A DNA stretch of 33,916 nt from assembly GCA_016200915.1 (NCBI GenBank), contig JACQDV010000084.1:1-33916 (forward strand), given 5' to 3'. The DNA comes from Sphingobacteriales bacterium. GTDB taxonomy: Bacteria; Bacteroidota; Bacteroidia; Chitinophagales; Chitinophagaceae. The position numbers and the translations under genes were made by a program. Each line of letters begins with the position of its first letter. Position 1 is the first letter of the stretch. The notes under the pieces are model-generated. The model was not told where the DNA came from, did no database searches, and saw only the letters and a program-made list of their open reading frames with translations. Positions 1-7,249 of the stretch are shown one piece after another.

Positions 1-117
1 ACCATCAGTGAAATTGTGGAAATGACACCGCATTCTATTCATGCAGTTACATTAAATGGGTTTCTATTGAAGATTTTGCTCTTTATCATGGCTTATCAAA
101 TCAAAACAATTGTTTAA
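1..117 (+). CDS. possible 3' end of an unidentified CDS (partial)
   Basis: Frame 1 is open from the window edge to TAA at 115-117 and would give 38 residues ending in a hydrophobic stretch. A second frame is open from about base 12 to the TGA that ends near 129, and gives a more ordinary composition (IEDFALYHGLS). A frame change near 58-63, in the run gggttt, would join the two, but only the sequence to the left could settle this. I do not recognise the product. Confidence 0.25.
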   Translation, partial: TISEIVEMTPHSIHAVTLNGFLLKILLFIMAYQIKTIV

Positions 118-132
118 AACAGGAAACTTGAA

Positions 133-291
133 TTAATTATTTTTTTCTTTTTGTTTACTACTTTTTGCATTATTAATCATTGTAGCCTTTAACTCATCAA
201 ATGCCTTCTTGCTTTTGGAAATTCGACTGATATTTATTTGAATAATTCTGTCTTTTGTTTTTTCATTAATAAAATAGGTTACAGCCTTCAT
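133..291 (-). CDS. small hypothetical protein, 52 aa
   Basis: ATG at 291 leads to TAA at 133 and encodes 52 residues starting MKAVTYFINEKTKDRII and ending in a lysine-rich tail. There is no signal peptide, membrane segment or recognised domain. It lies between the left-edge fragment and the divergent asnS, and explains most of the otherwise empty 1-374 stretch. Composition is balanced and charged, as in a small cytosolic protein, but open frames of this length also arise by chance in AT-rich DNA. Confidence 0.35.
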   Translation of the reverse strand: MKAVTYFINEKTKDRIIQINISRISKSKKAFDELKATMINNAKSSKQKEKNN

Positions 292-324
292 ATTTTAAAG
301 GTATAAAATAATTGTAATCGCTTC

Positions 325-355
325 TTTTATCCTCTGTTTTCATTAGCTATCTTTG
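325..355 (+). promoter_or_regulatory. Bacteroidota-type promoter of asnS
   Basis: TATCTTTG at 348-355 matches the TAnnTTTG -7 box of Bacteroidota primary sigma factor promoters. A T-rich -33 element (TTTT, 325-328) lies about 19 nt upstream. It predicts a leader of roughly 13 nt before the asnS ATG. Confidence 0.6.
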
Positions 356-374
356 CCGCTCCAAAAATTGAGCT

Positions 375-1811
375 ATGTTCAACACAAGAGTGAAGATTAA
401 GACACTGCTGGCACAGGAGCCACAAAACCTGGAAGTAACAGTAATGGGATGGGTGCGTACTTTTCGTAATAACCAGTTTATTGCTTTAAACGATGGTAGT
501 ACCGGTAATAACCTGCAGGTGGTGGCCGAACTGGGTAAGTTTGATGAAGAACTGCTCAAAAGAATTACTACAGGTGCTTCATTAAAAATAAAAGGAACTG
601 TTGTGCCCTCACTTGGTAAAGGACAGAAGATGGACTTGGTAGCTCAATCAATAGAGGTGCTGGGTGATAGTGATGCAGAGAAATTTCCTTTACAGCCTAA
701 AAAACATAGTCTTGAATTCTTAAGAGAGATTGCACACTTGCGTTTTCGTACAAATACCTTTAGTGCAGTATTTCGTGTTCGCCACACACTGGCATTTGCT
801 GTTCATAAATTCTTTAATGAAAAAGGATTTGTTTACCTGCACACACCTATTATCACTGCCAGTGACGCCGAAGGTGCTGGTGAAATGTTTAGAGTAACCA
901 CATTGCCGTTTGATAATCCACCACGTAATGAAGATGGAAGCATCAACTATAAAGAAGACTTTTTCGGCAGAGCAACTAACTTAACAGTAAGCGGACAATT
1001 AGAAGGTGAATTAGGCGCCATGGCCTTTAGTGATATTTATACTTTTGGTCCAACCTTTCGTGCAGAAAATTCTAATACTACAAGACATCTTGCTGAGTTC
1101 TGGATGATAGAACCGGAAATGGCTTTTCATGATCTGGAAGATAACATGAATCTTGCTGAAGAATTCATCAAGTATATTATCAAACATGCAATTGATAATA
1201 ACAAAGAAGATTTGGAATTCTTAGCACAACGTTTAGCAGATGAAGAAAAACAATTACCGCAGGACAAACGCAGCGAAATGGGATTGATGGAGAAGCTGGA
1301 GTTTGTTCTCAATAACAATTTTGAACGCATCACTTATACAGAAGCGATTGATATTTTAATTAACTCACCAGCATACAAGAAAAAGAAATTTCAATACGAT
1401 GTTAAATGGGGAATTGATATGCAGAGCGAACATGAACGCTATCTGGTAGAAAAACATTTTAAGAAGCCGGTAATTGTAACCAACTATCCAAAAGACATTA
1501 AGGCGTTTTACATGCGTCAGAATGAGGATGGTAAAACAGTGGCTGCCATGGATATTCTTGCTCCTGGAATTGGTGAAATTGTGGGCGGTTCTCAGAGAGA
1601 AGAGCGATTAGAAAAATTAGAAGAAAGAATGATGCAGATGCATATTCCGGCCGCAGAATTATGGTGGTATTTGGATACCCGTCGTTTTGGCTCTGTTCCT
1701 CACGCCGGCTTTGGACTTGGTTTTGAGCGGATGGTGCAATTTGTGACCGGAATGGGCAATATCAGGGATGTTATAGCGTTTCCTAGAACACCCAAGAGTG
1801 CTGAGTTTTAG
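375..1811 (+). CDS. asnS: asparagine--tRNA ligase
   Basis: Class IIb aminoacyl-tRNA synthetase that charges tRNA-Asn with asparagine in the cytosol. The 478-residue length is usual for bacterial AsnRS. An OB-fold anticodon-binding domain covers about residues 18-105. Motif 1 lies near 146-172 ([21 protein letters not shown]), motif 2 near 224-245 ([16 protein letters not shown]) and motif 3 near 443-478 ([15 protein letters not shown]), ending in the family's FPRTP..AEF tail. The motif 2 form and the GAGEMF segment favour AsnRS over AspRS. ATG at 375 sits directly behind a TAnnTTTG promoter. A tRNA-Asn(GTT) gene lies 8 kb downstream on the other strand; the two are not obviously linked. Confidence 0.97.
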   Translation: MFNTRVKIKTLLAQEPQNLEVTVMGWVRTFRNNQFIALNDGSTGNNLQVVAELGKFDEELLKRITTGASLKIKGTVVPSLGKGQKMDLVAQSIEVLGDSDAEKFPLQPKKHSLEFLREIAHLRFRTNTFSAVFRVRHTLAFAVHKFFNEKGFVYLHTPIITASDAEGAGEMFRVTTLPFDNPPRNEDGSINYKEDFFGRATNLTVSGQLEGELGAMAFSDIYTFGPTFRAENSNTTRHLAEFWMIEPEMAFHDLEDNMNLAEEFIKYIIKHAIDNNKEDLEFLAQRLADEEKQLPQDKRSEMGLMEKLEFVLNNNFERITYTEAIDILINSPAYKKKKFQYDVKWGIDMQSEHERYLVEKHFKKPVIVTNYPKDIKAFYMRQNEDGKTVAAMDILAPGIGEIVGGSQREERLEKLEERMMQMHIPAAELWWYLDTRRFGSVPHAGFGLGFERMVQFVTGMGNIRDVIAFPRTPKSAEF

Positions 1812-1857
1812 GCAGCATTTGACTGGGTTTTTACCTCTTAAATCCTAAACCACAATT

Positions 1858-2529
1858 ATGAAAAACATTTTTTACGCTTTTCTCTTAGCAATAACGCTGA
1901 TGTTATCTTATTCCTGTAAAAAGAAGAATAAAGATACCGGTAATAATACTCCTCAAAATTTTCAACCAACCACTGCTGGTTCCACCTGGACGTATGCAAC
2001 GGTTAGCAACGGAACATCTTCTAATTATACGCTAACAGCAACCAGTAAGGATACTACCATCAACTCTAATAGCTATAAAGTATTTACAAATTCCGGTGGT
2101 CCTAATGAATATTTTGGTAAGGTGAGCAGCGATTATTACCATTACTCTTTTTATGCAGCCATTAACCAGGCCATTGAATTGTTGTATATAAAAGATAACC
2201 TTGCTGTTAATGCTAACTGGAAGCAAACTAAAAATGCAACCATCAATGGTGTAAATGGAACCGCTGAATTAGAGTGTGTGGTGGTGGAAAAAAGCATCAG
2301 CTATTTAGCGGGTGGAAAAACATATACTGATGTAACACATATAAAAATTAATCCCACCTTTTACGCATTAGGATTTAAGCTGACAAATAATAAAGCAGAT
2401 ATTCATTATTATTTCGCTAATAATATCGGTCTTATTTATAGTTCAACAGATTTGTCTGTGGCCATTCCTCTTTCCGCACCATATACTTATGCAGGAACAG
2501 TAACATTAACTTCTTATAACATCAAATAA
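1858..2529 (+). CDS. hypothetical lipoprotein
   Basis: A 223-residue exported protein. Residues 1-19 form a type II signal peptide with lipobox L-S-Y-S-C20, followed by a lysine-rich KKKNK run. The mature part is rich in Thr, Ser, Asn and Tyr with alternating hydrophobic residues, which suggests a beta-sandwich or barrel-like fold, but I recognise no domain. It follows asnS by 46 bp in the same direction and may be co-transcribed. Its stop abuts the stop of the convergent universal stress gene with no gap. Function unknown. Confidence 0.75.
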   Translation: MKNIFYAFLLAITLMLSYSCKKKNKDTGNNTPQNFQPTTAGSTWTYATVSNGTSSNYTLTATSKDTTINSNSYKVFTNSGGPNEYFGKVSSDYYHYSFYAAINQAIELLYIKDNLAVNANWKQTKNATINGVNGTAELECVVVEKSISYLAGGKTYTDVTHIKINPTFYALGFKLTNNKADIHYYFANNIGLIYSSTDLSVAIPLSAPYTYAGTVTLTSYNIK

Positions 2530-3357
2530 TTATTTTTCATGTACACACAACAAAGGAATGTGTGTATGATAAATTAATTGACGGGTATGTGTTCCTTTAA
2601 AGAAGCGTTCAAAAAAAACATGAGTTTTGGGGATAGTGATTAGTAAATCCAATCCGTTCTTTTGCGCAAACTCATCGATAGTTGAGGGCATATCTTTTCC
2701 TTCCAGGAATTGATAACGTGGTTTTAGTTTGAATAACAAATGGTCAAGCAACATGCTTTCTTCCGGTGTTTCAGCAGTGAAATGTTTATTCTGGTAATCT
2801 ACATTCAAAACAAAGAGTTCAGCATTAAAATCTTCTACCAATTCTTTTATCAAATCAACCGGAGTTGTTTCCACTACTTTTTCAAAGTCACAGGCAAAAC
2901 CGATTTTCTTAAATGGGTTAAATTTTGCACAAGCCGGAACAACAAATAAAGGATAAGTTAGATGATTGATAAGTTTCATGGTATTACTTCCAACCAGCAC
3001 ATCAACTATGTCTCTCTGACCACGGGTTCCAAGAACTACCAGGTCGGGATTATTTTTCTTACAGTATTCTTGGAGGCATAATAACAGGTTTTCGTTTTCA
3101 ATATATATTGTTATTGGAACAACTGCTATATTCTTTAATTGCAACTCTTCTTTTAGCTTGTTGATATATTCTTCGGCTGTTTGCTTTGCCTGTTCAAACA
3201 TTTCTGTGGATGGTGGAACTTCTGAAACCGGCACAGGTACCAGGTAACTGTGTATTAAAACAAGTTCAGCTTTATAGTATTGAGCTAAGGCAAAAGCATA
3301 ATCAACTGCGACTTTTGCATTGTTAGAAAAGTCTGTACAGGCAATAATCTTTTTCAT
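2530..3357 (-). CDS. universal stress protein, two tandem UspA domains
   Basis: A 275-residue cytosolic protein with two UspA-like domains (about 1-140 and 146-275). The first carries the complete nucleotide-binding signature G-2X-G-9X-G-S (G110, G113, G123-S124), so it should bind ATP as in the MJ0577-type branch. The second repeat keeps the fold pattern (IPLLCVHE at the end) but lacks that glycine motif, so it is probably a non-binding pseudo-domain. Tandem Usp proteins of this size are common in Bacteroidota and are linked to stress and energy limitation. No sensor or partner gene is adjacent, so its role here is not defined. Confidence 0.9.
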   Translation of the reverse strand: MKKIIACTDFSNNAKVAVDYAFALAQYYKAELVLIHSYLVPVPVSEVPPSTEMFEQAKQTAEEYINKLKEELQLKNIAVVPITIYIENENLLLCLQEYCKKNNPDLVVLGTRGQRDIVDVLVGSNTMKLINHLTYPLFVVPACAKFNPFKKIGFACDFEKVVETTPVDLIKELVEDFNAELFVLNVDYQNKHFTAETPEESMLLDHLLFKLKPRYQFLEGKDMPSTIDEFAQKNGLDLLITIPKTHVFFERFFKGTHTRQLIYHTHIPLLCVHEK

Positions 3358-3436
3358 AACCTCTGTTTAATAACACAAGCTATCAAGAACTGTACAACTT
3401 TTTTATGAGGCGGGTCAGTGGGGAAAATGATAGTTA

Positions 3437-4489
3437 TTACTGATGAGCCGATGACAAATATGAGTGAATTCTTGTTTTTACATTTTGCCGGATATTCATA
3501 TAAAACAGGTTAATATCTCCCGGATGAAAGTTTTTAATGTTAACTAAAAAACCAAACGGAATTTTTGGTTTTGATATCCACAAAACGTTTTCATGAATTT
3601 GAGCACTAGTTGCTTGCGGAAGTAGTTTGTTAAACCTCCACAGTATAGCCGCTTTATTTAATTGCTTGCTGGCATATACTGTGTCTGATGTCCAGGTCAA
3701 AGGATTTGTTACAAAAGAAGGTGTTGTTTCTTTTTTAACATAAAAAGGAACATATCCTTTTTTTAGAGTTCGCCAGCTAACAAAACAGCCGGTAGAAGTT
3801 GAATCTTTACATGGTTGAAGTTGTGTAAAATAATCTTTGGAAACTGGCATGCCTATGAGATAGGCGATGACTAGTTGGTTTTGTAATGCCTTGCGTTCGA
3901 AAAATTCTTTTAATAGTCGGCCCGTATGCAATGTACCCTGACTGTGTGAAGCAATGATAATTGGTCGCCCGTTATTATAATGTTGCAGGTAATATTCAAA
4001 GGCTGATTTAATATCAGCATAAGCAGTATCGAAAACTTTAGCAGCCTCTTCTTTGTTCATATCAAAAAAGGCAGAGATATGGGCTTGTCTGTACCGTGGG
4101 GCGAATATTCTTGCGGAAGAATTAAATACACTTGCCTGGTAAAGAATAGAAGTATAATCTGTCTTTGCATTTAATTCTGCGTCATTGATATCAGCATTGT
4201 TTTGCCCCTCGGGGAAATCTTTTTGCATATAGGTTGTTGGATGAATAAAAAACACATCAACGGATGTATCTATTACTTCGTTTTTTAAGGGAGAAGGAAC
4301 ACTATCGCCCGGATCTTTTTTACCAGGATGAGCAGCCCAATAATAAAGATTGGAATAATCGGGCCGGTCTCCGGGTATATTCGTTTTATAAGTTTTAGAA
4401 AACTTATAATAGGATGGGGTGCAGGAACTAAAATAAAATAGAATCAGGGTAAAGAATAAGTAACGGTAATTTCTTGTGAGTAATAACAT
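3437..4489 (-). CDS. DUF3089 family alpha/beta-hydrolase-like lipoprotein
   Basis: 350 residues with a type II signal peptide and lipobox ending at Cys23 (FSSC), so it is probably anchored in the envelope. The DUF3089 hallmarks are visible: DVFFIHPTTY near 78-87, the ARIFAPRYRQA stretch near 126-136, and the nucleophile-elbow-like S-H-S183-Q-G, which fits an alpha/beta-hydrolase serine. The substrate is unknown for the family. Single gene between Usp and the divergent chrA. Confidence 0.8.
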   Translation of the reverse strand: MLLLTRNYRYLFFTLILFYFSSCTPSYYKFSKTYKTNIPGDRPDYSNLYYWAAHPGKKDPGDSVPSPLKNEVIDTSVDVFFIHPTTYMQKDFPEGQNNADINDAELNAKTDYTSILYQASVFNSSARIFAPRYRQAHISAFFDMNKEEAAKVFDTAYADIKSAFEYYLQHYNNGRPIIIASHSQGTLHTGRLLKEFFERKALQNQLVIAYLIGMPVSKDYFTQLQPCKDSTSTGCFVSWRTLKKGYVPFYVKKETTPSFVTNPLTWTSDTVYASKQLNKAAILWRFNKLLPQATSAQIHENVLWISKPKIPFGFLVNIKNFHPGDINLFYMNIRQNVKTRIHSYLSSAHQ

Positions 4490-4622
4490 AGTTCAATATC
4501 AAAATTAAGCTATATGAGGTGGATTTAGCAAGAAAGCCTACTAATGTATGCCCAATGGCTAATTCTTTTTTTTCAGCCGCAAAAAGCATTTATATTTATC
4601 TCTATACTCAAACGATTGTAAT

Positions 4623-5870
4623 CTGACATTACTTCGGCATATACCATTTCTACGGACTGTATTTTTATATAGCATAACCGCTTTCGGTGGGCCACAAGGG
4701 CATTTAGGAATGATGATTAAAATTTTCGTGGAGAAAAGAAGGGATGTAACCACAGAAGAGCTAATGGAGTTTAATGCTTTTTGTAATCTTTTGCCGGGAC
4801 CATCATCAACACAAACAGTAACATTAATTGGGTATAAAAGAGGCGGTGTACCATTAGCGGTTTTAACTTTACTCATTTGGATACTTCCGGCTTGTATTTT
4901 AATGGGTGCCCTCTCTTTTCTTCTCCATTATATTGATAAAAACGCATTGAGAAATGATATTTTTAAATACTTGCAACCGATGGTAGTAGGTTTTTTGGCT
5001 TATGCTGCTTACAATGCTTTTAAAATATCAATTAAGAATACAATTACAAGGGTCATTTTAGTTGTTGCGGCTCTGTCTACCTACTTTTTATTTTCAACAC
5101 CATGGATATTTCCGGGTCTTATTGTTTTAGGGGGCATTGTAACCAACTTTAGCAATAAAAGGATTCCAGATCATGAAGTAAAGCCTAAAAAAATTAAGTG
5201 GAATAACATCTGGATGTTTTTGGTGTTGTTTATAGTAGCTGGTTTTTTGAGTGAAACAGCGAGAAAAGAAAATTGGGAGAGCCGCAAAGCATTTAACCTT
5301 TTCGAAAACTTTTACCGTTTTGGAAGCATAGTGTTTGGTGGCGGCGATGTTTTAATGCCGATTATGTATGAGCAATATGTTGTTAGACCAGAAAGCAAAA
5401 GAGTGCTGGAAAAGAACAGGGATGTTATAAAAATTGACAAAGATGATTTTTTAACCGGGGCGGGAATTGTAAGGGCTATGCCTGGTCCTGTGTTTTCTAT
5501 TTCCTCTTTTACTGGTGGAATGGCTTTGAGAAATGAAGGGAAAAACATGCAGTTGATAGGGTGTATAATAGGTGCCGTTGGTATGTTTTTGCCTAGTGCT
5601 TTATTGGTTTTATTTTTTTATCCTATATGGAATAACCTAAAGAAATATGTTGTAATATATCGGGCTCTTGAAGGGATTAATGCAGTGGTAGTTGGAATAA
5701 TGGTGGCCTCCTTTTTCTATCTGTTAAAAGATATTTCCATTGAAGGGTTTTCCATAAATAATTATATTAATATCGGAGTTATATTATCAACTTTTGGATT
5801 ATTGATATTAACTCGCTTTCCTCCACCACTGATTGTTTTGTGTTGTTTGCTGCTGGGATGGCTGTTTTAA
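4623..5870 (+). CDS. chrA: chromate transporter ChrA, long-chain type, with an uncertain 5' end
   Basis: Inner-membrane CHR-family transporter with two homologous halves. The first ATG in frame (4710) gives 386 residues, but coding clearly extends upstream: the family motif [11 protein letters not shown] is encoded at 4683-4715, preceded by [16 protein letters not shown]. The second-half counterpart [14 protein letters not shown] lies near 337-350 of the extended protein. Between the in-frame TAA at 4560-4562 and 4710 there is no ATG, GTG or TTG. CTG at 4623 is placed where other ChrA proteins begin, so I list it as the provisional start (415 codons). Alternatively the start has been lost and the gene is damaged. 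It ends one base before convergent nadD. CHR proteins export chromate, and some members may carry other anions. Confidence 0.75.
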   Translation: MTLLRHIPFLRTVFLYSITAFGGPQGHLGMMIKIFVEKRRDVTTEELMEFNAFCNLLPGPSSTQTVTLIGYKRGGVPLAVLTLLIWILPACILMGALSFLLHYIDKNALRNDIFKYLQPMVVGFLAYAAYNAFKISIKNTITRVILVVAALSTYFLFSTPWIFPGLIVLGGIVTNFSNKRIPDHEVKPKKIKWNNIWMFLVLFIVAGFLSETARKENWESRKAFNLFENFYRFGSIVFGGGDVLMPIMYEQYVVRPESKRVLEKNRDVIKIDKDDFLTGAGIVRAMPGPVFSISSFTGGMALRNEGKNMQLIGCIIGAVGMFLPSALLVLFFYPIWNNLKKYVVIYRALEGINAVVVGIMVASFFYLLKDISIEGFSINNYINIGVILSTFGLLILTRFPPPLIVLCCLLLGWLF

Positions 5871-6440
5871 TTACTTATAATATCCGCCTTTTATTATTTC
5901 GTCCATTACAGTGTCAGGAACAAGATAACGTATGGATTTCCCCGCCTTAACTAACTCACGTATATGAGTAGCCGAAATTTGAAGCAAAGGAGCTTCTACT
6001 ATGGTAACCGAGGTGTTGAGGGTTTCTGTTATTTCAAAACCAGGACGCCGGTAGACATAAAGGGGGTAATTTTTAAGAATAACGTCAGCGTTTTTCCATT
6101 TGGAAATATTTTGAAAACTATCGCTTCCCATGAGAACAACAAACAGAGTTTCGGGGTATTTCTCTTTTAAATATGCGAGTGTATTAACCGTGTAAGAGGG
6201 TTTTGGTAAATTGAATTCAATGTTGCTTGCTTTTAATTTTTGTTCACCGTCAATTGCTATATTTATGAGATGTAATCTTTGGTATTCATTTAATAAGGCA
6301 GACGATTGTTTAAATGGATTTTGGGGGGAAACAACAAACCACACCTGATCTGTGTCTGTATTTTCAACAATGTGATTTGCTATAATAAGATGACCATGAT
6401 GAATTGGGTTAAAAGAACCAAAGTAGAGAGCAACTTTCAT
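5871..6440 (-). CDS. nadD: nicotinate-nucleotide adenylyltransferase
   Basis: Transfers AMP from ATP to nicotinate mononucleotide in NAD synthesis. 189 residues from the ATG at 6440; a longer form from TTG at 6455 would add five residues ahead of the conserved MKVALYFGSFNP and is less likely. The nucleotidyltransferase signature GSFNPIHHGH occupies residues 8-17 (H14-x-G-H17), and the second phosphate-binding motif ISATHIR lies near the C-terminus, a close match to the ISSTxIR of NadD and CoaD. It follows feoA on the same strand after 19 bp and is probably co-transcribed with it. Confidence 0.93.
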   Translation of the reverse strand: MKVALYFGSFNPIHHGHLIIANHIVENTDTDQVWFVVSPQNPFKQSSALLNEYQRLHLINIAIDGEQKLKASNIEFNLPKPSYTVNTLAYLKEKYPETLFVVLMGSDSFQNISKWKNADVILKNYPLYVYRRPGFEITETLNTSVTIVEAPLLQISATHIRELVKAGKSIRYLVPDTVMDEIIKGGYYK

Positions 6441-6459
6441 ATTATTGAATATCAATTAT

Positions 6460-6684
6460 TTATTTCCGTTCAACCCAAATTTTCTCAGCTTCTTCCAGAC
6501 GAAGACTTAGTTTATAACCAGCTATCAGAATAGATATCGGATCCCTCATTGGAGCAATCTGTTCCACAATAATTTTTTCCCCAGGGACGCAGCCCATTTC
6601 CATAAGTTTTAAGAAAATATCGTCGCTTTCGAATGAATGGATTATTACCGTCTCTCCAACCCCAATTTTAGATAGTTTTTCCAT
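6460..6684 (-). CDS. feoA: FeoA family protein
   Basis: 74 residues forming a single FeoA SH3-like domain, with the family pattern L..M[GC]..PG (FLKLMEMGCVPGEKI) and the C-terminal LSLRLEEAEKIWV strand. FeoA is a small cytosolic partner of the ferrous iron permease FeoB. No feoB is present in the window, and the downstream neighbour is nadD, so this is an isolated FeoA that may serve a distant FeoB or another role. A TAnnTTTG box lies just upstream of the start. Confidence 0.9.
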   Translation of the reverse strand: MEKLSKIGVGETVIIHSFESDDIFLKLMEMGCVPGEKIIVEQIAPMRDPISILIAGYKLSLRLEEAEKIWVERK

Positions 6685-6691
6685 CAGAACG

Positions 6692-6699
6692 CAAATGTA
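6692..6699 (-). promoter_or_regulatory. -7 box upstream of feoA
   Basis: On the minus strand the sequence reads TACATTTG, an exact TAnnTTTG. It ends 7 bp before the feoA ATG, so the transcript would be nearly leaderless. Confidence 0.5.
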
Positions 6700-6742
6700 A
6701 TTGAGTGATATTGATATGTTCCTGATTTTTGTCTTTTAATAT

Positions 6743-7192
6743 ATGGGCTTAGTAACATTTAACTATTTGGTCGAGAAAAGAAAACCAAAACAGGTTCGAA
6801 TTCTGAAGAGGTTTTTGCCTGAAATTTTTAGTCAAGAAGGTAAAAGGCTTAAGACCATTAATTACATTTTTTGTTCAGACGAATATCTGCTCAAGATTAA
6901 CCAGAAATATCTTAGTCATGATTGCTATACGGATATTATCACATTTGAATTGAATGATAAGGCTAAGCCCGTTATTTCAGATATCTACATAAGCGTTGAT
7001 AGAGTTAGGGAAAATGCTCACAACCTAAATCAGAATTATCAAACCGAACTAATTAGGGTAATTATACATGGAGCCTTACACTTATGCGGCTATAAGGATA
7101 AATCAAAGCGGGATAAAGAATTGATGAGGCAAAAGGAATCGCATTATATTAACTCGTTCGAATATACTTTTTCACGTGGAACACATAAATAG
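6743..7192 (+). CDS. ybeY: endoribonuclease YbeY (rRNA maturation factor)
   Basis: 149-residue metal-dependent RNase acting in 16S rRNA 3'-end processing and ribosome quality control. The UPF0054 signature is clear: TDIITFEL near 63-70 and HGALHLCGY at 109-117. His109 and His113 correspond to the first two zinc ligands; at the third ligand position (E. coli His124) this protein has Asp119 in GYKDK, a form I associate with Bacteroidota homologs. It is divergent from feoA and 57 bp upstream of mnmG. The last codons overlap a parS-like 16-mer (7168-7183). Confidence 0.93.
   Translation: MGLVTFNYLVEKRKPKQVRILKRFLPEIFSQEGKRLKTINYIFCSDEYLLKINQKYLSHDCYTDIITFELNDKAKPVISDIYISVDRVRENAHNLNQNYQTELIRVIIHGALHLCGYKDKSKRDKELMRQKESHYINSFEYTFSRGTHK
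7168..7183 (+). promoter_or_regulatory. parS-like site 1
   Basis: This 16-mer has the CACGTG core and right half GTGGAACA. It matches the chromosomal parS consensus TGTTTCACGTGAAACA at 14 of 16 positions, with mismatches at positions 2 and 12; the position-12 change is the one found in the GTGGAACA form of parS. It lies in the last codons of ybeY. It is a candidate ParB binding site. Confidence 0.5.
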
Positions 7193-7208
7193 AGTTTCAT
7201 GTGAAACA
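7193..7208 (+). promoter_or_regulatory. parS-like site 2
   Basis: This 16-mer (arms GTTTCA and TGAAAC) matches the parS consensus at 14 of 16 positions, differing at position 1 and at position 8 in the central CACGTG. It is centred 25 bp from site 1 and lies immediately after the ybeY stop, ahead of mnmG. Confidence 0.5.
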
Positions 7209-7234
7209 CAACTTTTACAGTCGTTTTTAGTGGT

Positions 7235-7242
7235 TAATTTTG
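7235..7242 (+). promoter_or_regulatory. -7 box of mnmG
   Basis: TAATTTTG is an exact TAnnTTTG, with a T-rich -33 region about 19 nt upstream (7213-7216). It ends 7 bp before the mnmG ATG, so the transcript would be close to leaderless. Confidence 0.5.
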
Positions 7243-7249
7243 CGGCTCA

